20,730 nucleotides of DNA from Smithella sp. D17 (GCA_000753945.1 JQOA01000143.1:1-20730); one strand, 5' to 3'; numbered from the stretch's first letter, positions 1 through 8,772 are shown. The notes: a model not told the origin generated them from the sequence alone. Translations and numbers: made by a program.

Positions 1-914
1 TTAAGGAAGAATTCGCGAAGATAAAAAGGGAAATAGCGCTTCCGAATCTTAACCCCGATGAATTCCTTAAACTGAACCGCCAGATTGAAACATCCAAATT
101 AAAACTGGTTGAAATCGAAAAATCAGAAAAGAAGAAAATTGAATATCAAACAACATTAAACAATAAAGTTTCAGAGTTGAATAACTTATGGCATGAAGAA
201 TATAAAATACTTGAAAAAGAAGTAAGCAGGATAAATGAATATGAAAATTCTCTTTCAATCTCCGTTGAGTATAAAGGCCGGAAAGACATTTTTGATGCAA
301 AACTCAGGGAGATATTTAAGGGGACGGGAATAAGGGGAGCGACTTACGATAGCATTACATCACAATATAAAGATTTTATTGAAATATACAGGAATACTGA
401 AAATTTGAATTCCTCATTGAATATCAGTGAAAACCTGTTAGCCGAGTATAAAAAAAGATTTTACGAAAATCTTTTGGATTTATTGACATTTCGTGTCGAT
501 GACAAATTTACAATTAAATATAATGACAAACCTCTGAAAGACCATTCTCTCGGACAACGGGCTACCGCCTTGATACTATTTCTTCTTGCGCAAAAAGAAA
601 CCGATGTTTTAATCATTGATCAGCCCGAAGATGATCTGGATAATCAGACCATATACGAAGATGTCATAAAAGAAATTAAATCTTTGAAAGGAAAAATGCA
701 GTTTGTATTTGCTACGCATAACGCAAATATTCCTGTGCTTGGAGATAGCGAGAAAATAATTTCATGCAAGTATTCCGAATCGAAAATCGAAGTACATGAC
801 GGCACTATCGATAATCCTTCAACACAGAAGGAAATTGTGACAATTATGGAAGGCGGAGAAGAAGCTTTTAATCGAAGAAAGAATATCTATGAATTATGGA
901 GTTTGAAGAAATGA
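1..914 (+). CDS. SMC/TrlF-like ATPase, C-terminal part (5' end outside window)
   Basis: The reading frame is open from base 3 to the TGA at 912-914, so about 303 residues of a longer protein are visible. A charged, probably coiled-coil stretch (roughly bases 3-480) leads into an ABC/SMC-type ATPase end. Visible motifs are the signature-like SLGQRA (about 546-563), Walker B VLIIDQPEDD (about 606-635) and an H-loop-type ATHN (about 711-722). The spacing and the phrase IIDQPEDDLDN match the AAA-like ATPases of the TrlF/PHP-ATPase group. Walker A and any N-terminal PHP domain would lie upstream, so family membership is inferred. A TTG at 177 could serve as a start, but no ribosome binding site supports it and the protein reads on upstream. 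The stop overlaps the next start as ATGA, so the genes are translationally coupled. The likely role is the ATP-driven sensor or effector of a defence cassette. Confidence 0.85.
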   Translation, partial: KEEFAKIKREIALPNLNPDEFLKLNRQIETSKLKLVEIEKSEKKKIEYQTTLNNKVSELNNLWHEEYKILEKEVSRINEYENSLSISVEYKGRKDIFDAKLREIFKGTGIRGATYDSITSQYKDFIEIYRNTENLNSSLNISENLLAEYKKRFYENLLDLLTFRVDDKFTIKYNDKPLKDHSLGQRATALILFLLAQKETDVLIIDQPEDDLDNQTIYEDVIKEIKSLKGKMQFVFATHNANIPVLGDSEKIISCKYSESKIEVHDGTIDNPSTQKEIVTIMEGGEEAFNRRKNIYELWSLKK

Positions 915-2095
915 ATGCTATTGAACTGCTGGATATAATTAATTCTGGAGAAACAAGCCGGGTGCAATTTAAAGAAAAGATTACATCTGCTGACCAACTA
1001 GCTGCTGAAATGGTTGCTATGTCCAATTCACTTGGCGGTATGATACTGGTTGGCGTTAAGGATAAAACCGGTGAAATTGTGGGATTGAGTAATGCTGAAC
1101 TACAGAAATATAATCAGCCAACACCATTGAACATCGGGAATATCGCAACTGATAAGGTAATACCCAATATTTATGTGACAACGGAAGTTGTTTCTATTGA
1201 TAACGGCGATTCGAAAAAAATTTTGGTTATTTATATAAAAGAAGGAATAAACAAACCTTATAAAGATAGGAATCTGGATATTTGGGTAAAACAGGTGGAT
1301 GGGAAAAGACGTGTTTCTGATAATGCGGAGATACTGCGCCTTTATCAGAGCAGCGCTAATTTATCGGCAGACGAAATGGAAGTTTATGGGACTTCTTTGG
1401 GTGATGTCAATAATGATAGGTTTGAACAATATTTTAAAAAAGAGTTTCAAAAAACAATCGAAGAAGAAGGGTTGACTTTTGAGCAGGCTCTTAAGAGAAA
1501 AAAAGTGATACGAAATGGAAAGTTGACTTTGGCTGGGGTATTGTTTTTTGGGAAAGAGCCACAGAATTATAAGCCGGCCTTCTGCATTAAGGCGGTATCT
1601 TTTTGGGGAAACAGCATCGGAGGAAACGAATATAGAGACAGTCGAGATATAATAGGAACAATTCCGGATATGTTTTATGAAGGGATAAAATTTTTTGATG
1701 TAAATTTAAAACACACGCAGCAGGGTCAAAACTTTAATTCACCGGGAATATTGGAAATTTCAAAAATAGCGCTTGAAGAACTGCTGCAAAATGCACTTCT
1801 ACATCGGGATTATTTTAGAAACTCGCCGATACGTTTAATGATTTTTGATAACAGGGTTGAAATTATAAGCCCCGGCAAATTGCCTAATAATCTGACAGTT
1901 GAGGAAATTAAATATGGAAACCCGGTAATTAGGAATAACCAATTAGTTTCTTATGCCATACATATTTTACCATATAAAGGGCTTGGTTCCGGTATTAGAC
2001 GAGCGTTGGAATCACAACCGGATATCCAGTTTTTTAATAACATTGAAGGAGAACAATTTATAGTTAAGATACCTAGGCCGGAGACAAGTAATTGA
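911..2095 (+). CDS. AlbA_2 (Schlafen-type) domain protein with C-terminal GHKL-like ATPase fold
   Basis: The protein is 394 aa from the ATG at 911, which overlaps the upstream TGA as ATGA and has GGAG at 898-901. An in-frame ATG at 896 would add five residues but fits less well. The N-terminal 130 or so residues match the AlbA_2 domain: an ETSRVQFKEKI start, then AMSNSLGGMILVGVKD. The C-terminal part resembles the degenerate histidine-kinase-type ATPase seen in this family: N-box-like ALEELLQNALLHRDY (about 287-301), DNRVEIISPG (about 313-322) and a glycine motif GLGSGIRRA (about 357-365). Such proteins are usually annotated as ATP-binding or putative DNA-binding proteins and often lie in defence or mobile regions. 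Nucleic-acid binding is family knowledge, not shown here. Its place between the ATPase and the helicase-nuclease, coupled to both, implies a joint function. Confidence 0.88.
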   Translation: MNAIELLDIINSGETSRVQFKEKITSADQLAAEMVAMSNSLGGMILVGVKDKTGEIVGLSNAELQKYNQPTPLNIGNIATDKVIPNIYVTTEVVSIDNGDSKKILVIYIKEGINKPYKDRNLDIWVKQVDGKRRVSDNAEILRLYQSSANLSADEMEVYGTSLGDVNNDRFEQYFKKEFQKTIEEEGLTFEQALKRKKVIRNGKLTLAGVLFFGKEPQNYKPAFCIKAVSFWGNSIGGNEYRDSRDIIGTIPDMFYEGIKFFDVNLKHTQQGQNFNSPGILEISKIALEELLQNALLHRDYFRNSPIRLMIFDNRVEIISPGKLPNNLTVEEIKYGNPVIRNNQLVSYAIHILPYKGLGSGIRRALESQPDIQFFNNIEGEQFIVKIPRPETSN

Positions 2096-4710
2096 AACTC
2101 CATTTCGACCCTAATCAGGAATTCCAACGCGAGGCGATCAATTCCGTTGTCGGGATTTTTGAAGGACAACCATTAAATCGCAGCGATATGGATCTATTAT
2201 TCGCCGATCCGCTTTTTCAGGAAGCGGGCATTGGCAACCGGCTGACGCTGGATGGTGATCAGATTCTCAAAAATGTCAATGCAGTGCAACAGGCCAACGG
2301 CCTTGCCGTTTCGAATCAGCTTGACGGCATGAATTTTTCCGTGGAAATGGAAACAGGCACAGGGAAAACCTATGTTTATCTGCGAGCGATCTATGAACTG
2401 AATAAAAAGTATGGATTCAAAAAATTCGTCATTGTTGTTCCGTCCATTGCCATCCGCGAGGGCGTACTGAAAAACCTGGAAATCACCTTTGATCATTTCC
2501 AGAATCTTTATGACAAGATGCCGGTCAACTTCGATGTTTACGATTCCAGGCGCGTCTCCAATCTGAGAAGCTTTGCTATTAACAATAACATTCAGATTCT
2601 GGTCATCAATATTGATTCCTTCGCCAAGGATGAAAACATCATCAATAAACCCAATGACCGGCTGACAGGCCTTAAGCCGGTTGAATTCATCCAGATGACA
2701 AAGCCAATTGTTATTGTGGACGAGCCGCAAAACATGGAAACGGAAATCAGAAAAAAAGCCATCGCCAATCTTAATCCGCTTTGCACGCTGCGCTATTCCG
2801 CCACGCATACGAACCGTTACAATATGGTTTACAGCCTTGATCCGGTCAAAGCTTATGATCTGGGGCTGGTCAAGCAAATAGAAGTCGATTCCATCGTCAC
2901 GGAAAACGATTTTAATGAAGCATTTATCGCTTTGGAAAAGGTTACAGCGACAAAAACAAAAACATCAGCGAAAATCAAATTAGACGTCAATACAAATGAC
3001 GGCGTCAGACGCAAAACAGTGACGGCGAAAGTCGGCGATGATTTATACGATTTATCCAACAGACGCGATATTTATAAAAGCGGTTACATCATCAACGGCA
3101 TTGACGTGAGCGATGGTTTCATAGAGCTTGCCAATGGTGAAACTGTTTTTGTAGGCGACGCAAAAGGCGGCCTTACCGACGAGGTGATGAAAGTCCAATT
3201 AAGAAAGACGATTGAGGAACATTTCTTAAAAGAAAGAAAATTTCAAGACAAAGGCATCAAGGTGCTTTCACTTTTCTTTATCGACCGGGTGGCCAACTAT
3301 CGCAGTTATGGCGCGGACGGCAATCCGGTCAAAGGAAAGTTTGCTCTCTGGTTTGAAGAAATATACAGGGAAATGTCCGGTAAAGGCTCTTATAAAGGGC
3401 TGCTGCCGTATCAGGCGGAAGAAGTCCACAACGGCTACTTCTCGCAGGATAAGAAAGGCAGCTGGAGCGACACAAAAGGCAATTCTCTGGCCGATGACGA
3501 TACTTTTAAACTGATCATGAAGGATAAGGAAAGGCTGCTCGATATTAACGAACCTTTGCGTTTTATCTTCAGTCATTCCGCGTTGCGCGAAGGATGGGAC
3601 AACCCCAACGTCTTTCAGATTTGCACGCTCAACGAAACGCATTCCGAACTGAAAAAAAGACAGGAAATAGGCCGGGGACTAAGGCTGGCAGTGAATCAGG
3701 AAGGTCTGCGTATCCAGGATACAAACATCAACAGACTCACGGTTATTGCCAATGAAGCTTATGAAGATTTTGCCCGGCAACTGCAAACTGAAATAGAGGA
3801 AGATTGCGGCGTGTCTTTTCAGGGCAGGATTAAGAACAAGCAAAAGCGGGCTGCTGTGAAATACCGTAAAGGCTTTGAGCTGGATGAAAAGTTCAGGAAT
3901 ATTTGGGACAAGATAAAATTTCAGACAACCTATAAAGTCGATTACGATTCGCAGGAACTGATCAAAAAAGCGGCCAAAGCAGTTAATCAGATGCCCGTAA
4001 CCAAAAAAGCGATTATTAAAACGACCAAGACGGTCGTCGAATTCGATAAGACCGGCATCATAGCCGATATTAGAGCTTCATATAACATCACTATTGAAGG
4101 AAAGTTTCGCATACCGGATGTTCTGTTTTACATACAGGAAAGAACTGAATTGACACGCTCCACGGTGCTGGAAATTCTTTTACAGTCGGGTAGAACAGGC
4201 GAAATAATGATCAATCCTCAGCTCTTTCTCGATAATGCAGTTAATGTCATTAATGAAGCGTTGACCGAATTAATGATAGACGGGATCAAGTATGAAAAGA
4301 TAGGCGCGAAAGAATATGAAATGCGGTTGTTTGAAGACTATGACATTCATGTCAATGATCTGACTTTTAAAGTTACAAAGAAAGATAAAACCATCTACAG
4401 CAACCTGGTGCCGCTTGATTCCAACGTGGAATATGCTTTTGCCAGGGATTGCGAAGAACGCGATGATATAGAATTCTACTTTAAACTGCCTTATTGGTTT
4501 AAAATCAACACACCAATCGGAACATATAATCCTGATTGGGCGTTAATAAAAAAGAATGAAAAAACAGTTTACTTTGTCGCGGAAACAAAATCCACCGGTC
4601 AGGAATTAAGAACATCCGAAAAACAAAAAATAAAATGCGGTCATGCGCATTTTAACGAATTTGAAGAGATAAAATTCAAGCAGGTTGCCAATGTGAGTGA
4701 TTTGGATTGA
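2092..4710 (+). CDS. Type III restriction-like DEAD/DEAH helicase-endonuclease
   Basis: 872 aa. The TTG start at 2092 overlaps the previous stop as TTGA; no better start lies nearby, and the N-terminus (KLHFDPNQEFQREAI) is what Res-subunit proteins show. Superfamily 2 helicase motifs run in order: Q-like region near 8-20, Walker A METGTGKT (86-93), DEPQ (210-213), SATH (236-239) and motif VI QEIGRGLRL (about 524-532). A C-terminal PD-(D/E)xK nuclease motif is visible as NPDW (D815) followed by AETK (E831, K833). The architecture matches the Res subunit of type III restriction enzymes and related restriction-endonuclease families. No methyltransferase (Mod) gene is in view; it could lie left of the window or be absent. 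Predicted function: ATP-dependent translocation on DNA and cleavage of unmodified or foreign DNA. Confidence 0.92.
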   Translation: MKLHFDPNQEFQREAINSVVGIFEGQPLNRSDMDLLFADPLFQEAGIGNRLTLDGDQILKNVNAVQQANGLAVSNQLDGMNFSVEMETGTGKTYVYLRAIYELNKKYGFKKFVIVVPSIAIREGVLKNLEITFDHFQNLYDKMPVNFDVYDSRRVSNLRSFAINNNIQILVINIDSFAKDENIINKPNDRLTGLKPVEFIQMTKPIVIVDEPQNMETEIRKKAIANLNPLCTLRYSATHTNRYNMVYSLDPVKAYDLGLVKQIEVDSIVTENDFNEAFIALEKVTATKTKTSAKIKLDVNTNDGVRRKTVTAKVGDDLYDLSNRRDIYKSGYIINGIDVSDGFIELANGETVFVGDAKGGLTDEVMKVQLRKTIEEHFLKERKFQDKGIKVLSLFFIDRVANYRSYGADGNPVKGKFALWFEEIYREMSGKGSYKGLLPYQAEEVHNGYFSQDKKGSWSDTKGNSLADDDTFKLIMKDKERLLDINEPLRFIFSHSALREGWDNPNVFQICTLNETHSELKKRQEIGRGLRLAVNQEGLRIQDTNINRLTVIANEAYEDFARQLQTEIEEDCGVSFQGRIKNKQKRAAVKYRKGFELDEKFRNIWDKIKFQTTYKVDYDSQELIKKAAKAVNQMPVTKKAIIKTTKTVVEFDKTGIIADIRASYNITIEGKFRIPDVLFYIQERTELTRSTVLEILLQSGRTGEIMINPQLFLDNAVNVINEALTELMIDGIKYEKIGAKEYEMRLFEDYDIHVNDLTFKVTKKDKTIYSNLVPLDSNVEYAFARDCEERDDIEFYFKLPYWFKINTPIGTYNPDWALIKKNEKTVYFVAETKSTGQELRTSEKQKIKCGHAHFNEFEEIKFKQVANVSDLD

Positions 4711-4795
4711 AACTATCCAAGAAAGTCGAGCTTTTATTATTTGCAAACAATTCTAATCAAGCAAACCTGATTTTCTCCAGACCAGGCATGGCTAT

Positions 4796-5707
4796 TTATT
4801 TTCCCGAAATTTTGCGGGTGGTTAATGGAGCGGTCTTGCCATAGGAATTTCCAGCCGGTTCTTTGTCGCGTCCTCTTTCTGCGATAACAAGTTTGGAACC
4901 GGGACGTTTTTTACGGGCATATCGGATAAGGGTGTGGATCAAACCCTTATGAAATCTGCCTTTTTCCGATTCATCAAGCAAGAGGTCTATGGCGGCCCTG
5001 AGCGAAAATGGACTTTTTCTATATGGACGCTCTGATATCAGCGCATCCAGAGTGTCAACTATGCCTATCAGATGAGAATATTTATTGAGCCTCTTGATGC
5101 CCAGCGGATAACCCGACCCGTCAAGTCTCTCATGATGTTGGAACGAAGAGAATGCAACAGCTTTACAGTCCTTGCCGAAATAATAATGCAAAAGAACGTA
5201 TCCTATCAATGGATGTGTTTTTATTATGCGGCGTTCATCTATTGTAATAGGTGAACGTTTATTCAGAATACTCAGAGGTATGCGCGACTTCCCCAGGTCG
5301 TGAAACAGGCTCATGCGCAGGGCCATGTCCGGGGCATATTTATTTTTTAGTGAGTGGTCCAAGGCTATTTTAGCAGCCAAAACGGCAATAGTCAGACTAT
5401 GGTTATACGTATATGGCGACACCTCTTTCATATACGCGAGTTCGGTCAAGATCTTGTCAGGCATTTTTATGCGGCGTATATAACTTATTATCTTCAGATT
5501 AATTTCATGCGGATATAATATATCTGAATAACGTTTATCTTTGAAGGTATGAATCCAGTCCGTGAAGATCGGGGTGTTTTTTATCGGGACATAGCGTATT
5601 TTTCCGGATGAACCGGCAATATTCTTCAGAGTTCTGATGTTGATGATAGTGCCGGCTTGAACAAGCAGTTTTTTATCAATGCTATATAGATTTTTTTCAA
5701 GATGCAT
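4796..5707 (-). CDS. HD-GYP domain phosphodiesterase-like protein
   Basis: 303 aa from ATG at 5707. The HD domain carries HDLGK (136-140), and the GYP half carries HHERLDGSGYP (191-201), followed by VDTLDAL and SERPYR (about 218-230). These are the hallmark residues of HD-GYP proteins, which hydrolyse cyclic di-GMP to GMP. The first 90 or so residues have no recognised sensor or receiver domain and no membrane segment, so it is probably cytoplasmic with an unknown input. It lies 31 bases after the D,D-peptidase gene on the same strand, so the two may be co-transcribed. The C-terminal tail after about residue 265 is basic and low in predicted structure. Activity is inferred from retained motifs. 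Confidence 0.88.
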   Translation of the reverse strand: MHLEKNLYSIDKKLLVQAGTIINIRTLKNIAGSSGKIRYVPIKNTPIFTDWIHTFKDKRYSDILYPHEINLKIISYIRRIKMPDKILTELAYMKEVSPYTYNHSLTIAVLAAKIALDHSLKNKYAPDMALRMSLFHDLGKSRIPLSILNKRSPITIDERRIIKTHPLIGYVLLHYYFGKDCKAVAFSSFQHHERLDGSGYPLGIKRLNKYSHLIGIVDTLDALISERPYRKSPFSLRAAIDLLLDESEKGRFHKGLIHTLIRYARKKRPGSKLVIAERGRDKEPAGNSYGKTAPLTTRKISGK

Positions 5708-5738
5708 GAAGGCCGTCCCGAGAGAATAAAAATTTTAC

Positions 5739-6698
5739 TCAACCTCTATTTTTTTGGTGCGGGGATTTTGAACTTTCCATCCACTGTTTGATGCGGTTGG
5801 CATCACCGTAACGGGTCAATTTCCCCTGAGCGTCAAGAAGCACGATCAGCACAGAACGTTTGGCCACCTGAGATTGCATAACAAGGCATCGACCGGCCTC
5901 GTCTATGAAGCCTGTCTTAGAAAGGCCTATTTGCCATCGGGGATTTCCGACCAGACGATTGGTATTATGGAATTGAAGTATGCGTCGGCCTGCACGAATG
6001 GATGTTTCTTTACAGGTGGTGTATTCCCGGATAATGCTATATTGATACGCTGCATCAACCATCCGCGCCAAATCCTTGGCGGAAGAGACATTGCCGCAGT
6101 GAATACCGGCGGGATCTATGAAGCGTGTATCGTTGAGCCCCAGCGATTTGGCTTTGGCATTCATTGCAGAAGTGAAAGCGTGGAGACCGCCCGGATATGT
6201 CCGTCCCAAAGCATGGGCAGCACGATTTTCAGAAGCCATTAAAGCCAAAAGCAACGCATCCCCGCGCGTGATGCGTGTGTTAACAGGCAATCGAGAGCGG
6301 CTGTGGCGAATAGTGTCTACGTCTTCAGATTCGATAGTGATTGATTCCTCAAGATCCAGTTTTGCATCCAGCACTATCATTGCTGTCATGAGCTTGGTAA
6401 TGGAGGCAATGGGCATGATTGCTTCTGCTTGTTTCTGCACAAAACATTCCCCTGTAAGCTGATCCTCCACCAGTGCGGAGGCGGAGTGCAAAACGAGATT
6501 ACGGGAAGACTGGAAAGCCTTAACTTGCGAATATTTTGAATGGCCAGCGGGGATTTTCGATGCATCTGAAAATCCTACTATTCCCGGAAACAAAAGTATC
6601 GCGCTACTTAAAAAGATTACTATTCTTAAAAAATACCTGTATTCCATGCTCTTTTTAAAAAACCATTTTATTATTTTTTCTAAGATCATCAGTATCAC
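5739..6698 (-). CDS. Serine-type D-Ala-D-Ala carboxypeptidase/endopeptidase (S11, PBP7-like)
   Basis: The maximal frame is 319 aa from GTG 6698; ATGs at 6689 and 6647 are alternatives. The 6647 start (MEYRYFLRIVIFL) gives a neat signal peptide or anchor with a hydrophobic core to about FPGIVGFSDA, but no start has a convincing Shine-Dalgarno. The penicillin-binding motifs of peptidase family S11 are intact: SITK (99-102, nucleophile Ser and Lys), SEN (156-158) and KTG (261-263). These enzymes trim or cut peptidoglycan cross-links in the periplasm. The short length and lack of the C-terminal beta domain of PBP5/6 point to the PBP7/PbpG type. It precedes the HD-GYP gene by 31 bases on the same strand. 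Confidence 0.9.
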   Translation of the reverse strand: MILMILEKIIKWFFKKSMEYRYFLRIVIFLSSAILLFPGIVGFSDASKIPAGHSKYSQVKAFQSSRNLVLHSASALVEDQLTGECFVQKQAEAIMPIASITKLMTAMIVLDAKLDLEESITIESEDVDTIRHSRSRLPVNTRITRGDALLLALMASENRAAHALGRTYPGGLHAFTSAMNAKAKSLGLNDTRFIDPAGIHCGNVSSAKDLARMVDAAYQYSIIREYTTCKETSIRAGRRILQFHNTNRLVGNPRWQIGLSKTGFIDEAGRCLVMQSQVAKRSVLIVLLDAQGKLTRYGDANRIKQWMESSKSPHQKNRG

Positions 6699-6770
6699 AT
6701 ATCTCGCTATAGTTCATCTATTTTTTTAGTGTTGGTTTTAGTCGCTGTCCAGAAAATTTATGCGACAGAT

Positions 6771-7511
6771 TTATCGAGCGCAGAACAAACATAAAAGGGA
6801 TAAAATAACCAATATATGTATAGTAATGACACCAAATTTATGACGCTGATAGAATTCGTTTGCCTTTTGAATCCGCTCCAGTCCGCCGCACAATCGCCGG
6901 AAACGCTCAAGGCCTTTGTATTTTTTATCGTTGTCCGAGGCAAAATCGTTTTGAAAAGCAAACATGGGGTAAACGGCGTAGAGGTCATCTTGCAGCGGAC
7001 GAAAAATCGTATCAATAACAATTCCCTGCCAGGGCTGATAAGCCAGCGTTGCCGCATAAGACCTGTTTAAAGCGTAGGCGTGCGCCAGGCTTTGGTATCT
7101 GACTTTTTGGATGAATGGATTATTTGTTTTACGGCTGGAGCGGATTAACGCTCCCAAAAGCAGCACTTTCCAATTGGGATTTTCCGCTAGAAATTGAGTG
7201 CATTGATTGAAGTGCTCTGCCTCAAAGCGGTCAAAAATAACGTCGTCTTCAAAAACGATGATGCTCTCCGCGCCAGCCTCCAATCCTTTTCGCAGACAGG
7301 TCATGTGCGATTCATACATGCCTTGTTCGATATTAAAGGGATGAGGTTTAACAAGAACGAATTCAACTTTTCCTGTCAAGCCCACTTTGGCAAACGAATT
7401 TGCAGCGGCTTGCCGCCGGTCTGCGCGCTCTTCCAGAGAGATGCAGTAGATACGATCAAAAAAATCCCAGCCAGTGGCTTCTTTTTGCACGGTATCCTCA
7501 ATCAATCGCAT
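6771..7511 (-). CDS. Glycosyltransferase family 25 protein
   Basis: 246 aa from ATG at 7511, weak ribosome binding site. The N-terminus reads DRIYCISLEERADRR, the usual start of family 25 (LPS biosynthesis) glycosyltransferases, followed by the EDD metal/nucleotide-sugar motif in IIVFEDDVIF (EDD at 88-90). GT25 enzymes transfer galactose or related sugars to lipooligosaccharide in Gram-negatives. The last 20 or so residues are hydrophobic (ITIHILVILSLLCLF) and could anchor the protein at the membrane. The gene stands alone: a gap of about 70 bases separates it from the D,D-peptidase gene, and a gene on the opposite strand lies upstream. Substrate is unknown. Confidence 0.85.
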   Translation of the reverse strand: MRLIEDTVQKEATGWDFFDRIYCISLEERADRRQAAANSFAKVGLTGKVEFVLVKPHPFNIEQGMYESHMTCLRKGLEAGAESIIVFEDDVIFDRFEAEHFNQCTQFLAENPNWKVLLLGALIRSSRKTNNPFIQKVRYQSLAHAYALNRSYAATLAYQPWQGIVIDTIFRPLQDDLYAVYPMFAFQNDFASDNDKKYKGLERFRRLCGGLERIQKANEFYQRHKFGVITIHILVILSLLCLFCAR

Positions 7512-7601
7512 TTTACTTTACAGGATGTTTTTATAATATTAGTATCGAGGCCGTGTCAAGAAAATGAAAATCAAAACGAATCTATCTAAAAGGATTTTGT
7601 T

Positions 7602-7949
7602 GTGCGAAAGAAAATAGCCCAATACCTTGCCGGAAAAAAATTTATCCAAAAGATAATGGAGACTCCGGCGGATCTCCGTGAATTCCAAGAACGTCCTACA
7701 CCGCGGTTGATTACCGGATTGGTATTGATGGTTTTGAGCTTTATCATGGGTTGGCCAACGGTGGCCGCTCTGAGCGTTCTGGCCGTCTGGTTTCAGGAAC
7801 CGCTGATCGCTGTCATCGGCTGTCCGGCGACCTACGCTCTTTCCTACGTTATCTTTATTGTCGGCGCATGGCTTTCACACGCACCCCACTACATGGGTGT
7901 TCTGGCGAGATACACCTTACAATCTTTTCTCAGAAAATTACTCGCCTGA
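7602..7949 (+). CDS. Small two-segment membrane protein of unknown function
   Basis: 115 aa from GTG at 7602, preceded by AAAAGGA with about eight bases of spacing, a good ribosome binding site. After a basic, amphipathic N-terminus of about 35 residues come two hydrophobic segments (about 37-62 and 68-92) with a short loop containing WFQEP, then a basic C-terminus. I do not recognise the family by name. The clear start signal, codon structure and membrane topology support a real gene. It is monocistronic and divergent from the glycosyltransferase gene (about 90 bases between starts), so both promoters should lie in 7512-7600. Confidence 0.7.
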   Translation: MRKKIAQYLAGKKFIQKIMETPADLREFQERPTPRLITGLVLMVLSFIMGWPTVAALSVLAVWFQEPLIAVIGCPATYALSYVIFIVGAWLSHAPHYMGVLARYTLQSFLRKLLA

Positions 7950-8398
7950 ACTTTACATGTGCCGTACCATCCACCACGGCGGAAATATGCAAGGAGATTA
8001 CTTTTTACCGCCCAGACTTCAAAGAGGGTATCGATTGTCAGATCATGATTTTTGATTGTACCGGGTTATGTAGTCAGTTCTCCATAACCGCACCTCCATG
8101 TCGATTATATATCATAGGGTCATCTTGATTGCAAACAGGAATTAACACTTCTGCGCCGAGAACTATTGTCGTGTCAATCCAGAAATGTCATTTCGACCGC
8201 AGGGAGAAATCTAAGATTTCTCAGTTGTGAAGGCTCCTTCGAAATGACAGAGTATCGTTGACATGACACTATGTTGACTATTAGCAGTTGTATGATTGCC
8301 GGAACTTTTTTTATTCTGAAAGAACTGGAAGACTCATTAATAGTGGGAACCTATAACAAAGACTCACATCCTGGAGAGGACGCAGGTTAGAATTTTTT
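7950..8398. other. Non-coding gap between membrane protein gene and tRNA cluster
   Basis: No convincing coding region is present. The only structure I see is the palindromic repeat at 8167-8268. The ORFs that read into 7950-8128 from other frames of the upstream gene have no start signals or recognisable domains. Confidence 0.6.
8167..8268. repeat. Palindromic (MITE-like) dispersed repeat
   Basis: Outer arms TGTCGTGTCAA (8167-8177) and TTGACATGACA (8258-8268) are inverted with one mismatch. Inner arms TGTCATTTCGA (8186-8196) and TCGAAATGACA (8239-8249) are a perfect 11-bp inverted repeat. The inner motif (TCATTTCGACC...GGGAGAAATC) resembles short intergenic repeats seen in many genomes. The element is 102 bp with no ORF, as expected for a non-autonomous element or a structured intergenic repeat. 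Confidence 0.6.
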
Positions 8399-8432
8399 AA
8401 AAGGGGCTAACCATAAATGGCTAACCCCTTTT
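8399..8432 (-). terminator. Probable terminator of the tRNA transcript
   Basis: AAAAGGGG (8399-8406) pairs perfectly with CCCCTTTT (8425-8432); the stem continues with mismatches towards a short loop. It starts 5 bases beyond the CCA end of tRNA-Arg on the minus strand. On that strand CCCC is followed by only four T, then A's, so strength is uncertain. Confidence 0.5.
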
Positions 8433-8437
8433 AAAAT

Positions 8438-8514
8438 TGGTGCGCCCAGCAAGATTCGAACTTGCGGCATCCAGATTCGTAGTCTGGCGCTCTATCCAGC
8501 TGAGCCATGGGCGC
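8438..8514 (-). tRNA. tRNA-Arg (anticodon ACG)
   Basis: A 77-nt cloverleaf on the minus strand with encoded CCA. Acceptor GCGCCCA pairs with TGGGCGC, discriminator A. Anticodon stem CCAGA/TCTGG encloses loop CTACGAA, giving anticodon ACG. The T-arm has the standard GTTCGAATC. It is the last gene of the serS-proximal tRNA group, followed by a hairpin terminator. Confidence 0.95.
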
Positions 8515-8584
8515 TAAATATGCTGATTAAATTTGCGGTGACTTCCATAGCACAGCAATGAAAGCAACACAATTTTTAAAAAAC

Positions 8585-8647
8585 TGGCGGAGAGAGCGGG
8601 ATTTGTCCGGCATGCGCCGGACACCCGAAGTATGCCGGGTGAACCCG
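8585..8647 (-). pseudogene. tRNA-Ser(GCT) 3'-end duplicate split by a double hairpin in the T-loop
   Basis: Bases 8585-8605 repeat the CCA, acceptor 3' strand and half T-arm of the intact tRNA-Ser(GCT) at 8678-8698 without mismatch. After an exact 36-base insertion the T-arm resumes with AACCCG (8642-8647) and then diverges. On the minus strand the break falls between the two T's and the C of GTTC, i.e. between positions 55 and 56. The insertion is two adjacent hairpins: TCCGGC/GCCGGA (8606-8621) and CACCCG/CGGGTG (8622-8641). The remnant has no anticodon arm and cannot be a working tRNA. Confidence 0.85.
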
Positions 8648-8677
8648 ATCCAAACATAAACTTCGCCTGTATTGTAA

Positions 8678-8772
8678 TGGCGGAGAGAGCGGGATTTGAA
8701 CCCGCGGTACACCTTTAAAGGGCGTACAATCGCTTAGCAGGCGATCGCTTTCGGCCACTCAGCCATCTCTCC
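8678..8772 (-). tRNA. tRNA-Ser (anticodon GCT)
   Basis: A 95-nt gene including encoded CCA. Acceptor GGAGAGA/TCTCTCC with discriminator G, the class II long variable arm (GTACGCCC..AAAG..GGTGTAC) and anticodon stem ATCGC/GCGAT around CTGCTAA, anticodon GCT (reads AGC/AGT). All identity elements expected of tRNA-Ser are present, so it should be charged by the serS product encoded just upstream. Confidence 0.95.

Noticed and set aside
2197..2877. Long minus-strand ORF of 226 codons inside the helicase gene
   Set aside because: It is fully antisense to a gene with clear helicase motifs, and its translation has no recognisable domain.
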